DNA of 64,000 bases, taken from Norana najaformis. Lineage: Eukaryota; Annelida; Clitellata; Crassiclitellata; Hormogastridae. Each line of letters starts with the position of its first letter. Position 1 is the stretch's first letter. The notes beneath the pieces are model-generated. The model saw nothing but the letters and a program-made list of their open reading frames with translations, did not search any database and was not told where the DNA came from. The DNA lies in contig OZ029916.1 in NCBI GenBank assembly GCA_964023275.1, positions 26,674,953-26,738,952 of the forward strand, read 5' to 3'. Positions 46,251-59,900 of the stretch are shown in pieces. A program made the position numbers and the translations under genes.

Positions 46251-47506
46251 ACTGCTTACATACAGCTCAGCTAAACCTCAAACGTCCAGACATTGCAGAA
46301 ATTTTGTCAAAAACACAAGCAATAAGGGTACCTGACATTTCTTACTTAATCTGCTGGCATCTTCAGCACTGCCTGATCACAAATGGACATTCAAACTGGA
46401 TAACAAGATCATTAGCACATTTTGCATGACTACTTGGGAAGTGTAAAAGTATCTGTAAATACTTTTATTGCCTGTTTTCAAATTCCAAAAAACAGAAGAA
46501 GAGACTTGCACATTTAAAATTTTACACTGCCATATAATTACAGCTTAAAGCAATTACATTGTTTTTACAAATAATTTTACAGTAAAAGCAAATCCTAAGG
46601 TTGCTTCCAGAGATTCAAGAATCTGGCTTACGATTGTCTCTTCATCAGTATCCAAAAATTCACAGAAAACCTTTTTGTTTTTTGTTCCTTTCAATGAATC
46701 CCTGTCTAATACTGATGTTCTAAACTGCATGGAATGGCAAAGATTAATTTAATTTATTAGAAGCTCTATACGAAGACTATTTATAAAGTTTCTCAAAAAC
46801 AAACATTTAAAAAACTGTGCAGGTAATTTTCGGCACAATCCTTGCTTGCTTACTGCCATTAGTAAATTAACTACAAATCGTGTAATGATATGAGGAGTAG
46901 GATGTGTCACTGCATTTAACGTACCCTTTTAATTTGAAATGTTGTCTTAGAACTCAATCTTCAATGTCAAAAAAATTTGCCAAACTTAGCATTCTCAGAT
47001 ATCCAATTAAGTGACAATCATTTTCTAAGAGTTTACTGTATAAATGATTTGCATTTATCTCTGACCAAACTTCATTGTGATATGGACCTTTCAGAGGATA
47101 GAGTTGAAATTCTACTGTGTCACAAAATCAACTAAAGGTGTCTGATGAAATGAACGAAGCATAAAATTTAATTAAAGTAATGGAACATTAACTGAAAGGT
47201 TCAACAGCAGCAATGGGAGGCTTTTCATCTTCACAAGTTGGGAGTCTAAAAGTGTAAATGGAATAGTGATGTTGTGCTGATTAGTAAATCACAAGATAAT
47301 TACCTGAGCCAGTTAACTAGCAGCATTCTGCTAATTTAACAAGTAATCAGGTAAATAAATAATTATATTTTAAACTAAACAAAAGACCTCCTATTACTAA
47401 ATATTAGAAAGTTGTTACAATCATTTTACATCTTGATATTTTCACTGAAGAAATCACTCTAAGAGGAACGTTTTGAAAGTTAGCAATTATCCCTAGGTGG
47501 CATCTG
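46251..47506. other. Region between convergent 3' ends
   Basis: No gene. AT-rich sequence that must hold the TRIP11 3' UTR on the minus strand. Minus-strand AATAAA signals (TTTATT on plus) are at 46753-46758 and 46464-46469. No repeat was recognised. Confidence 0.5.
46753..46758 (-). terminator. Candidate poly(A) signal for TRIP11
   Basis: AATAAA on the minus strand, about 750 bp after the TRIP11 stop; a second at 46464-46469 is also possible. Confidence 0.4.
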
Positions 47507-47914
47507 TCATCGTTGCTGCAGTATGTCGCGAAGAACAGATCCTGAACCCGAAGGAGTTGAACGACCTGAGCTCGTCGCACTACTGTCTCTTCCCTGAACT
47601 GGGGTGTCGGCCCGCATCGTAGCAGGTGCAAAAATCGGAAGGCGTGAAGATGAGATAGGACCCATCAGGAGGTGTGAACTGGCATTTGCGCTGGCAAGAA
47701 GCGATGACTGATGAGAAGAAGCATCAGCAAATGCAGGAAGTGTCAAAGGCATGGCAGAATCAACTGGTGTGGAAAACGGATTGAATGCTGGTGCCTTCTG
47801 CTGCTGGTGTCGTCTGTCCTGCTGTTCTTGTGCCATGAGTTCGGCCGGCAATCGCAACTGAGGCTGCGGCGTTGACTCGCGCTCCAGAAACTTAACGAAC
47901 ATCTCAGAAAATGA
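47507..47914 (-). CDS. TRIP11: TRIP11 exon M: conserved C-terminal tail and stop
   Basis: Phase 0 in; 135 residues and TGA at 47507-47509. It starts SFSEMFVKFLERES (vertebrate SFSELFVKFLETES), then a low-complexity Ser/Ala/Pro/Gln tail with NPFSTP, and ends VLRDILQQR (vertebrate VLKDLLKQ). The conserved first and last motifs make the orthology firm. Confidence 0.96.
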   Translation of the reverse strand, partial: SFSEMFVKFLERESTPQPQLRLPAELMAQEQQDRRHQQQKAPAFNPFSTPVDSAMPLTLPAFADASSHQSSLLASANASSHLLMGPISSSRLPIFAPATMRADTPVQGRDSSATSSGRSTPSGSGSVLRDILQQR

Positions 47915-50900
47915 CTGAAAATATAAAATGCATCTTAACAGATTTCTGACTAATAACCATTCTCCTGTCATATTTACCAGCAGTTAGGGCAAGAGAATAG
48001 GTGGCAAATTACCAGGTGTAAAATATTTTAACTCTGCTACTGTCACATGCCTTCGACACTGTTGATCATTCCATTCTCCTAGAACGACTGTCTATCCTTT
48101 GGCCTTACTGACTCTCCTCTTCTTTGGTTTCACTCATTTCTTTCTGATCGCTCCCTTTCTGTTATTTTTGGGCCCACTCGCTCTGCCTGGACTCACATTC
48201 CCTATGGTCTTCCACAGGGTTCAGTACTTGCACCGCTTCTATATATCCTATATACTGCTGACCTGGCCAGTAAACTTCTTCCCTTGGGTGTTTTGTCTCA
48301 CCAATATGCTGATGACACTCAATCCTTTACTCATGGCCCGGCTGCCTCAGCCACTCCTTGAGGCCACCTCTGTTCTAGATCTCTGGATGTCTTCTAACCG
48401 CCTCTGTCTTAATCCTGATAAGACTCAATATATCTGGCTAGGTGGCCGTGTCCAGCTTGCCAAAATTGACTTTAGTTCCCTTTCCTCTAATTTCCCTCAT
48501 ATTCACTTCTCTTCCTCAGTCCGTGACCTTGGAATCATCCTGGATCAAACTCTTTCTCCGACTGACCATGTAAATAATATCTCCCGCTCTTGTCTTTACC
48601 GCCTATGACAACTCCGCTCTATTCGTCACTCGCTTCTTCTTCATGCGATCACTACCTTGGTCCATGCCCTGATTTGCACTAGGATTGACTTTGGCAATGC
48701 TGCCTATATTGGACTTTCTGCAATTAACGCCTCCAAGCTTCAGTCTATACTTAATGCTGCTGCACACCTTATCGGTGGTCTTCCAAAGTCTGCCCATATA
48801 TCTACTTTTATTCGTGATTCACTTCATTGGCTTCCTGTCAGTCAACGCATCCAGTTTAAGATTCTTATCCTTATGCGCAACTGCCTTCTAGGCTCTGCTC
48901 CGTCCTACTTAACTTCTTTTTGTATTCCAGTTTCCTCGTTGCCTGCCCATGCCTCCCTTCGCTCAGCTACCCGTGGTCTCTTGGTAGTCCTTCACGTCCG
49001 CACTACGACTGCTCAGTCCAGGAGCTTTGCCTTCGTTGGCCCTTCTAGCTGGAACTTCCTTCCTCTTGACCTGCGGCTTCAGTTACTTAGTCTCTCTCCT
49101 ATCCAGTCTTGCAAATGCCTGAAATCCTTTTTGTTTGTTCAAGTCGGGAGCGCCACTGTTTCCTAAGTGGCGCTTTATAAATGTTCGTTGACAATTACAA
49201 TTACATGCATTCTAACTGGCTTTATAACAGTTAGTGTCTCTACATGATACCATAGTTAGTTGTAGGTGTTCAATTTTAGCAAACTTTCACCCAGTTTAAT
49301 CAAATTCTGATTGCATCACTAGTCTGGTAAGGAATTTGTGCATCTATATACACATCTTTCAATCAGTCCTTTAGATGCAGTTAATAGATATATGGATTTC
49401 AACATCCATTCCTTAAGATCTGAATAGATCACCAGCACAGTGAATTTCATGACACATCAAGATACACATATCTCAGGCAGTGAATAAAGATTTGAGTCCA
49501 ATTTTGTCTACAATTTATGTCGATTAACTCGGGCTTTTATTCCTCACCAAAATAACCTGTTAAGCTATTTGCAGATAATCAGACAGAGAAGCAAATCAGC
49601 CTCAAATTGTCATGCACTGCCTGCTGTGTTAAGGACAAAAGTACCTGATTCAAGTTCTGCATCTGATTCTCAGATGACTTTGGAACAGATGAAGATTTCT
49701 TCCAGAAGAGACCGCCAATCCAACTCTCAGAACCAGAACTGCTTCGGGAAATCTAAACAAACGTAAAAATTTCTCAGCTGTCTTGTTATTCTGGGAGCAC
49801 TTGTTAAAACCATAGGGACTTATGCAAATATCCCATTCTGCTGAAATAAATAAGCCTTCATAAATGATAAACTTCAAATGACTTTACAGTTTCCAGCACA
49901 AAGTGACTGGTTCTTTGCTTCATGTGGCCCAAACAACATTATAACAATCAATAACTGGACAATACCATACTAATAAATAGTAATGATCAAGTAGGTCATC
50001 AGAACTGTGCTCTCAAATCACTCACCTCTTCCATATCTTCTTTTGTAAAACTTAGAATCTGCCCAATGACCCTGATTGCCTCCGGGCGCTTGGATGTAGG
50101 AGCGTGGAAATATCCAAGGAAAAGACTCTTTACAATCACTCTAAAGATAGAACAATGACGGCTTCTGATCAGACCAACTCCCATGTTTTAATACAATATT
50201 CTTTTGATAGTTCTCTTACATTTACTGTAAAAATACTCTAAGGTCAACTGTATATCTTTATATATCAAAAGTTAGAACAAATTTCAATTACAATTCACTT
50301 ATTCAGACTCATTGTTACTCTTTCACAGACAGTGGATGCAGCAAATGTACAGTAACATTACAGAAACTTTTAGGCAAAATTCAACAGTAGTGTCATTAGA
50401 TCTTAAACTAATTTTCCAAATAACTGAGACCAATGCTCTATTTTCAGGACCACTGACATGCATCAGAGGCTTTTGTGGTGGCTAGTCTTTCTCTTCACTT
50501 CTGCAGCCACTTCTAGCAAATGACGAGTTAAGCACATGTCGCCTCACAGCCCATTTTGCTTTGGAAATGTCGTGCTGCAAGCATGACCAAATATGGTAGT
50601 TTCTGAAGAGATTCTGCACAGATTTCATAATAAGCAGTCACCTATCACAACTAATAAGTACACAGTAAATGTTTTAATTTTTCATAAATCTAAACCTCCA
50701 GCTATCACTACTAAACAGAGCTAGTACAAATTTTAAATATTCACAATTCTATGTTATTTATTAAGCATGAAGACATACTTGTCCACTTTGGCTTCCGTGC
50801 TAGATGTCAGTTTTCTGAGCTCAGACTCGGCCTTACTCAATTCATTCTCACGAAGTAGAACTGTCAAGAGTTTCAAAAAAGATTCATTTAAACCAACAGA

Positions 50901-53900
50901 AAATCCAGAGCTCACCCAATCACCTTTTCATTATAATAAAATGCAAACTGTTTAACATGACATGCAGGGAACTAGCACGAACAATTCGTGTCAACCAAAT
51001 TTCATGTCTGATAAGCGATATTTTCATGCTATCAGTTTCATGATAAAGGAACTAATTTACATTTAAAAATGTTGGTCCTGGAATGGACTAAGCACCCTTT
51101 TCATGTTAACCACAGTATCGTCATTGTGTCCAAGGCCAAATCGGTCACTGGCCATCTTTATGTCATTTCGATGGATTATTTGTCTAAACACAGAATATGC
51201 TTGATAATTCTCACATGTTTGCATTTTTGCTGTTGACTAGTCTGCATGTTGGAATAATTTTTCAGTTTTATGTTTTTGGACAGTTTTTTATTATGGCTTT
51301 CATCACTGGAATGGTCCATTTACAGAGGGGGCACAATTTTTCAGCTGGTCAGTCAAACCTCAGACGTACAGACTCCTGTCTGCATCGGGAGTCTTCGATT
51401 CAGTGGAGAAAGGGCAGAGACTCTGAGTGGTTTCGACAATTGACCACAGAACAACTCCATGACCTATGCCTGCCCTGCATACATCCGGTGGTTTGAGAGA
51501 TATCCTGATGCCCCATCATCTCTCCTCTATGAAGGACTACTGGACAGTGAGAACCATGTGCCACTGGCAGCAGATCACATCACCTATCATCTTTCCTCAT
51601 TGTCGATGCAACATGCTTCAGGAACTCTGAACATGCTGTCATCTGTCAACTCTAGCTTGGAATCCGTTGTTTGGGCTCTACATGCATGTGGGTGCCTGCC
51701 ACTGGGGTGACTCTTCTACTTATCTGAGCATTGTTGGCCAAGTGATAAACTTTCGTCAGATAACTCCTCTCTAATCGCCTCTAACTCTCTAATTGTAGTT
51801 ATCTGAGCATTTTTTACTTGCTAATGAACTTTCTGGTCTTAATGACATTTAGCATTATTTAGGCTAGTACAGAGGTCATTATTTAGGCTAGTAGAGGTCA
51901 TTATTTAGGCTAGTACAGAGGTCATTATTTAGGCTAGTACAGAGGTCATTATTTAGGCTAGTACAGAGAGCACCTCGGACTAGTTTCTCTTGAGGCAGCA
52001 CTATGGAAATTTCTTATTACAATTACAGTTATTCCCAGGATATAAGAATTAATCAGAGCTACATGGACTGTGCTCCAATGTTATGCTTAACATAAAGTGT
52101 TTTGTATTTCCTTCACCATCACTTCATTAGCATATTTAACTGCCCAATTGTTCACATGTAGTTCTTTCACCACTGCATCCACGCTTCAAATCCTGGAGCA
52201 CCAACAGAAATTAGCAACAATTATACTCTTGAACCATTCAACCCACATGGAAAGCTGATCAGCTGTGTGATCGGTTTTCTCTTGACAGAGATGCACAATA
52301 CATAAGCAGTTACTTAACCTAGCTTTACCACAAATGTTCTTGCATAAGGCACATTATAATCTGGTACCAACCTACAGTCAGCAAATAAGAAGCAAAACCT
52401 ACAACACACTGGCCCAATGTTTAGGACTTCAAGGCTCAAATCTAAGAAACAAAGACAACCACTGTTCCATTAATCGGACGGAATTTTGTTTAATTTATTT
52501 CACTGAATGCCAGAGACAAACCTTCTTCTCGCAGAGCTGCAATCATTCCTTCTTTCTTGTCCAGCTGTTCGCTAAGTCGTTCAGCAGCTGCCAAAGCCTC
52601 CAGCGTCTCATCCAGCTGTTTCTGAAGAACAGGACAAAATTGACAAATGCACTGAATACATCAATGCTACTGGTGAAATTCAGCAGATGAAAACATCTGA
52701 ATACATACGCTGCAACTGTCCTTATATAGCAACACCATGTAATGACTGTGTACCAATCAATGGTGCTAAGCAACTGTGCATGAAGGATTTGCTTCAGGTC
52801 CTTACATGACAATCCTCTTATGGGATTTTTCAAACCCATATGCTCTATGTGATAGACCAAGAGCTCAACCACATGCATCATATATCTAACATTGGCTGAT
52901 GGCAATTCAGTCTTAAGACCAGATGGAAATGCATAAAGCCGTACCTAGAGACACGAAAACAGCAAATAACAGACATTTAAGCCACTAGCAAATGATCCGA
53001 ACTTTGTTCTTCCCTCAGCCAGTGGCCAAAAATTGTACAACACAACTCAGAATGATCTTTGCAGCAAGAACAGTTATTCTACCTGCTATACTGAAAACTT
53101 TCATGTGCAGTGGTTCACCAATAATTTATTAAAAGTCCTTACCTGCAACGCATCAGCAGTAATTACTACTGATTTTTATCCTTTTCATATTTCTTATCTT
53201 CCCCTGATCCACTTTTGGTTATCAATCTATACTTTGCTAATTCTCATCTATCTGTCGTTTACCTGTAAGTCATCCAACTGAAGCCCCAGGCGTCGACTTT
53301 CAGCACGTTCTGCATCGAGGTCTCTCTTGTATCGCTCAATTTCAACCATCTGCTGGTGTTGCCTCTCTGCACAAAAACAGAAAACTTTGTCACTAAAAAA
53401 GGCTCTTGGAAGAATATGCAATACATTGCAAATATTAATCATTCAGCCTGCTGAATGCCAAGGTATACTGTTTTGCTGTGGACTTTGTCAATCATCATCA
53501 TCATCATCATTATCCTACATCCTTCAAGCAACAAGACTCAGGGACTCTGAATATGAATCAGTCAGTTGGGATTTGCTTGCATTTTGGAGCCCATTAGTGG
53601 TGAATCTTTCGCTTATCTGAGCATCATTTGCTTAATGATGAACTTTTTGTTCTAAATGACTTAACAACATTTAGGCTATGCTAGGCAGTCCTATACCAAC
53701 AGTAACATACGGCAGTGAGACGTGGACAATGACCAAGAAAATGGAGAAAAAAATCAATGCTTGTGAAATGTGGATATGGAGGAAGATGCTGAGAACATCA
53801 TGGACGGAGAAAAGGACTAATGAATGGGTACGCATGGCGATTGGAATTGAGCAAGATGAGACGTTACAACAAACAGTGCTAAAATCAAAGCTGAGGTTCT

Positions 53901-56900
53901 TTGGACATGTTATGAGATCAGACGGACTAGAAAAAGAAATGATGCTGGCTTGTGGAGAGGGAAAGAGGAAACAAGGGAGACCAAGGAAAAAATGGATGGA
54001 CAAGATACACGAAGCAACTGGAATGAACTTGGCACAACTAAGGGACGCGACACTGGAAAGAAAGAAATGGAGAAGATTGATCATGACGGTCACTAGAGCT
54101 CAAAGAGCTGACAGCACAAGGTGGTGACAAGGTGAGGCAGTCCTTCTGTGAGGTACTTCACGGGGGTTATATATTAAGTGTCTAGATAACTAACTAACTG
54201 CCAGGTGACTAACCCTGTCCCTGCTAATGTAACATAATACACTATAACTTTCTTACAACATGCATCTTTATAACAGGAATGCAGTCATGATATGGATACC
54301 AAATTCATTTCTTTTTTACAACACAACCTCATTACAACACTGTACTTGGTGTGGCTCAGTTACCTGATAATACAGTGCTGTGACTTTCCAGAGTGCATTG
54401 TTATGTAATATAATATAAAGCAAACCATGAAACAACAGTTTTTCACTGGTTTATAGTTGGTTTCATTCTGCACCTAAAATGAACTTTTTGCAGGTATTCC
54501 ATGTTAGCTTTCCATCCTGGATTTATTCAAGAACAGTAATATTCAAGCCTGAAATCAATCTCCTGAATTATCAGCCTGGCAAACAAAGACGAGTTTGCAC
54601 GTACAACATGCCTGTGTCATCAGTACCTAGTCTTCCAAGGCACTGATGTTGAATTAGAGAATCACTCGAGTAAGCGCAAATGCAACAACCGCAATCCAAC
54701 AAATGTTCAACTTTGCTGAACAGGCTTAACATTACTCTGGCAATTTCAAATGTTCACACTTGATTCGAACCCTAGATGCACTGATTAAACTGAAGTATAA
54801 CCAGTCAGCATAGACAGATAACTGACCAGCCTGGAACTGTTCTAAAACCATCTGGAGATTGGTCAGAGAACTGGCGTAGCTGGTGATGGTCTCTTGGGCA
54901 TTGGCGAGTTGAAGCAGAGCATTGTCTCGTTGATCGGCAATCGCATGGAGCTGAATCTGAAGATTCTCCACCTGTCGACTGGCATCTGACCTACAGCACA
55001 AACGCCCTCTGGTGTCAGACAAATTACAAGATCGACAACAGCTACATAAGTAAGTACCACACAAGAAATGCACGGTCATTATCTATCGATTGTTGTTTGT
55101 GAGCTTGCTGTTAAATCCATCTAGCTGGAGTGGCCTTACTCTGAACCTGCATGGTCTTCTGGCCAGGGACTCTATAATCACCTGATATCAGCACTTGAAA
55201 ACAGCATGCCTCCATTGTTAGAACTGGAATGAAAGTGCTTCTGAGTTGAAGAGGTGAAAATGAAAGAATGATTTACTTAAGTAACTAATTAAAGAATGAT
55301 TGGATTATGGATGACTGACCTGGCACTGACAATTGCGGCATTGGATGACAGTGCCTTTTCCTCAACTGCAGCCAATCTATTTCTGAGCTCTTTTTCCCTC
55401 TCCTCAGCCTCCAAAGCCTCACGCGTGTGTCCCTCTTCGATCACAAGTAGATGTCCTCTCAGACGATCGCACTCCTTAGCCAGGCGCTTTTCCTTCTCTT
55501 GAACACGGCCCAACTTCAACCATTCAACATAAATAAACCAGAAACATTTATGCAGAGCTTTTCACAGCTTCTCTCTCTCATGTGTAGCTTTAAGGTTTCA
55601 AGAATGTATCTATCTCAACAATTTGATAACACCTTCTAAGAAACTCAGGGCCATGATCTAATACTGCACCAAATACTAATGTGTGTTAATGTTGTGATCC
55701 ATCAAGCAGTAACCTAAGGCTGCCCAAACTTCAACTGTTGCCTATATCCAGATCATCAGCATTCTTCCAGCTTGATCTTTCCACTGTTATCATTGGCTTT
55801 ACCACCACTAACCTACACCATCGCCACCAAGAACAACTTTTCTCACAGCAAAGTTAAGGTAAACTAAGGTAAGGTAAAGTAATGTAAAGTTGATGTTATC
55901 TTAGTCTTCAAATGCATGGTCCTTGATTTTTAGATGCACAGACGACACCGATCTAATAACTGAAACTGTGTCCTTATGAGATCCAAAGCTCAACAATGAA
56001 ATAATTTCATATGAAGCACTGAAATTAAAACTATACACATGGTTTATGTTTACAGTACACACCTCATTTTTGAGTTCTGTATTTTCAGCCTGGAACTGAT
56101 GAATAGCAAGGTAGAGATGGTCACGATCCTGCTGCAGTAAATGTCCCTGGTTCTTCAGCATCTCGATCTCCCTCATCAGATGCTCAACCTCAGCCTGACC
56201 ACCATCCACCGCATTTTCACCACGCTGCTGAACCACGCTCTCGAGCGACCTCACTTTCTCCGTGAGTGTTGCTATCTCAAGGTCCTTGTTGCTCAAGGCA
56301 ACAGTCATTGCATTGTTGGCCTGTCTGATCAGCTGGATGTCGGCCATCAGACTCTCACAGCGTTTGCGCAGTTCATCCAATTCATTTCTCAGCTCCAAGC
56401 GTTCGTCAGTCAAACCTTGAAGTTGAAACGTAAGATTTTCGCACTGTTTTCTCACACTGCTCAGCTCAGACTCCTTTGCAGAAACATTTGCCTCTGCCAG
56501 ATGGAGTTTAACTGACAGCCGAGATGCCTCTTGCTCCTTTGAATTCAGCTGCTGCTCCTTTTCATACAACAGCTGCTCACTCTTGTCTGATTGTCTTCCA
56601 AGCTCGCCAATCCGTTCGTCCCTCTCAGCTAATGCTGTTTCGTAGCTCTGTTTCAGGGACACAATATCTGGAATATCCACAGAGGAAGGCAATGTGATGG
56701 GTGACTGATCCACTATGCCCGAACCTTCCTTTTCATTTCTTAGTCTTTCTTGTGCATCACTGACACGTTTTTCTGATTCAGCAAGCCTCTGCTTGTAATT
56801 GGTAAGTTCGTTGAGAGCTTTGACAAGTGACTTCTGTTTATCTTCATACTGCAGGGTAAGGTTTGAATAGTTGCGATCGAGCTTCTCTTTCTGCTCAGTT

Positions 56901-59900
56901 AGCTCAGTAACAATGGAACCGAGTCGCTCAACCTCTGAGTAGTATGAGACACTTTCCTGGTGCTTAACGTTGAGCGTGTTGATGATCTGGTCACGGTCAT
57001 TCTGGTACGCAGTGATCTGTCGCTGGAGATCGTCTCTTTCCTCGATCAACATTGAGATCTGATGAGTGGCTGCTTCAGATGAAGAACTCTGAAGAACCTG
57101 CATTAAGCAACATTCAGATGTAGTCATCTGTCAATATCAACATCAACAATAAGGAACACGGCTTTCCAAAGAACAATTTATCATTATGGCACACACAACC
57201 TTGGTTCAAACACTCTAACCATTCATCCAGTCTTGCATAAATTGAAATTTAAAAAAAAAATTAAATCACCAGTGTAAGATATTAAAGATTTCAAAAATTT
57301 GAGATTGGAAGATTTAAGTACCTGAAGAAGTGTGGAATTCTTTTCCTTCAGTGCTTCAATTTCTATGTCCCTATCCTTGACGAGCTGTGAGAGTTTCTTG
57401 ATTGCTTCCTTCTTCATGTCCATGTTGCTCATGTCCTGATTTCTTGCCATGTCTCGAGTATCTTGCTGGAGCTTGGCAAGTGCTGCCTTGCCAGCTGAAA
57501 CCACACTCATCAGTCGATGGACCTCACCTTTGAGAGAGCTGGCTTCCCTTGTCTTCTCGTTCAGCACTGACATCATGTGCTCTTTTTCAGCTCGCAAGAC
57601 CTGGACCTCCGTCTCAAGCTGGTGCATATCAGCAAGAACCGTGCTGCCATATGTGGACATGGACCGGTCCTCAAGCAGACGGAGCATCGAGGCATATTTG
57701 CTGTTGAGGGTCTTGATCAGGTCTTCCTGTTGTGAAATGGTCGTCTTGAGCTGCACAACATTGTCATCAACTGACGACTGCCTCCAGATGTTGATATGTC
57801 TTCCATTCATCTCATAATTCTGCAGATTATCTCCACAAGTTTTAACTTCATTTTGGCCTAAAATTTCCACTTCTTGCCTATTGATGTTGTCGTCTGTCAT
57901 CTCACGTCCTTCTACTATGCGTTTCATTTCCTGAGAATAATAGAAAGAAATTAAGACCAATATAAGAAGTTTACAATGGTGGGAGAGATATCAATGGGGT
58001 CAGTTTGTAGCTACTGTGAAATGTAGTCAATGTAACCCTGTGTAAACTGTGTAATGTTATTTATTAATTGTAAGTATGTCATTTAACATAATCTGTGTGT
58101 ACAGTGTAAAGTAATAAATTATATGTAAGTTATATACTCACATTTCTTTCTTTTAGAACTGAGATTTCTGATTCCAAAGACTGGATTTTCCTTTGTAGTT
58201 CATCTACCAGGCTCTTGTGGTTTTCCAGATTTTCACTTGTATCATCCATATTTGGAACAAGCTTCTGTTCCCAATGTTCTTGAGTTGACACATCAGTCAC
58301 ACTATCTTGGTGACTGGAAGCCAATTGTTTCCATTTATATGCATCTGCCTGCAGATTTTTGAAACTCTCCTTGAGGCTTAGATGTTCCTCTTCAACTGCA
58401 GTCAGCCTCTCTACTTCTGCCTCATAAAGCTTTGTCACAGACTCCGCCTGTTCCCGCATTTCGTTTGCAGTCTTAGCCTCTTCTTTAATTCTGCCTAACT
58501 CTTCCTCCATCCATTTTTGCGCCTTCTCAGCCTCTTCAAGTGCTTTTTCACTGTGCTGAAATGAAGCTGCTTTCCTGTCAAGCATCTTCTCTAAATCAAT
58601 GCACCTGGCCTGTAATTTACTACTTTCTAAGTCGCCATCATTTTGTGATCTTGTTGAGTTTTGGACCCTGAGCATTTCAACTTCTGCAGCTAAATCCTGC
58701 ATTTCTTCCTGCTTTGCAACCAGGCTATTTCTAGCATTGGTCAAGTCCTTCAGTAAGCTAGCCACATCTAGCTTGGATGACTCAAGCTCACTCTTGAGCT
58801 GCTCGACTTGTTCCTCTGACCCGAACTGCAGCTGTTCCCTGTCCCCCCTTGCCTCAAGGCGTTTCAATTTTTCTGAGAGCTCTTGTTTTTCCTGTTCTAA
58901 TTGATCAGCAGCTCCTTGCAGTCTCATTATCTCTGCTCTCTGTGAAAATATTGTCTGTTCTAATAGTGAAACATCTGCCTGCAACTGCTGCAATGTGGCA
59001 ACGTTTGTGGCATGCTCTTTCTGCACTGCTGCAGTTTCCACTTTTGCATCTTCCAACTTTCTCTTTAGCACATTCTCCATTTCCTCCAACTTCTTCACCT
59101 TCTCTTCATCCTCATAAAATTTCCTCAGCATCTCTTCGTTTTGCTTTTCTTTATCAGTCAACTGCTGCTCTAGGCAAATGATCTGCTGCTTTAGAGTTTC
59201 GTTTGTTCGGAGGACATCTGCACGGGACTTCACGATTTGGTTCACCGCCTCTTGGTGACTGGCATCGAGTTCTTCCATGCTCTCTTCCAATGCCTGCTTC
59301 TCTGTTCTCAGCATCTCCACCTCCTGTTTCTTTTCCTCCAAGAGCGCATCTTTCCATGACTCCAGTTCCTTCATTGCTTCTTTCATCTTCTCGAGCTCTT
59401 GATCTCTTGTGCCAGGCAACATCTGAACTGACTCCTCTTGATGGTCCTGATGCAATTTTGCAGTGTCCTCTGACCTTTTGACTTGTGATCTTTGATCCAG
59501 CTGAACTGTGAGCTCATCGATGAGCAACTGCTTGGCTTTCAGCTGATCTTCCAGGTAAGCGAAGTCATTTGTTTTACGCATAAGCTCAGCTTCCAACTCC
59601 CCCAGTCTTCTGTTGGATGAATCTAAGAAAGAGACAAAAACAAGACATATCATCTGATAATTCTTGTACTTGTGAGCAAAATTAGTACTACAAGTAATAA
59701 CTAATTATGTATGTGCCGATGTGATCCTATTTGTATCTGCATTTTGGAGTATGAAATTGTTTTCTACCGCCTTGTAAAAAGTTACACACTGGTGAGACCA
59801 GTAGCATGAAGCTGTAACTATCATCAAAAATGCTCATACTTGATCCAACTGCCTTTAACCCTTTGAACCCGACAGGTTGGAAAACCGGCCTGTAAATTAG

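Noticed and set aside
53671-54093. Minus-strand 140-residue frame with hydrophobic segments
   Set aside because: Shadow of the plus-strand RTE-like LINE frame.
57449-59481. Ser/Cys/Leu-rich plus-strand frames
   Set aside because: Antisense shadows of the TRIP11 coiled-coil exons.
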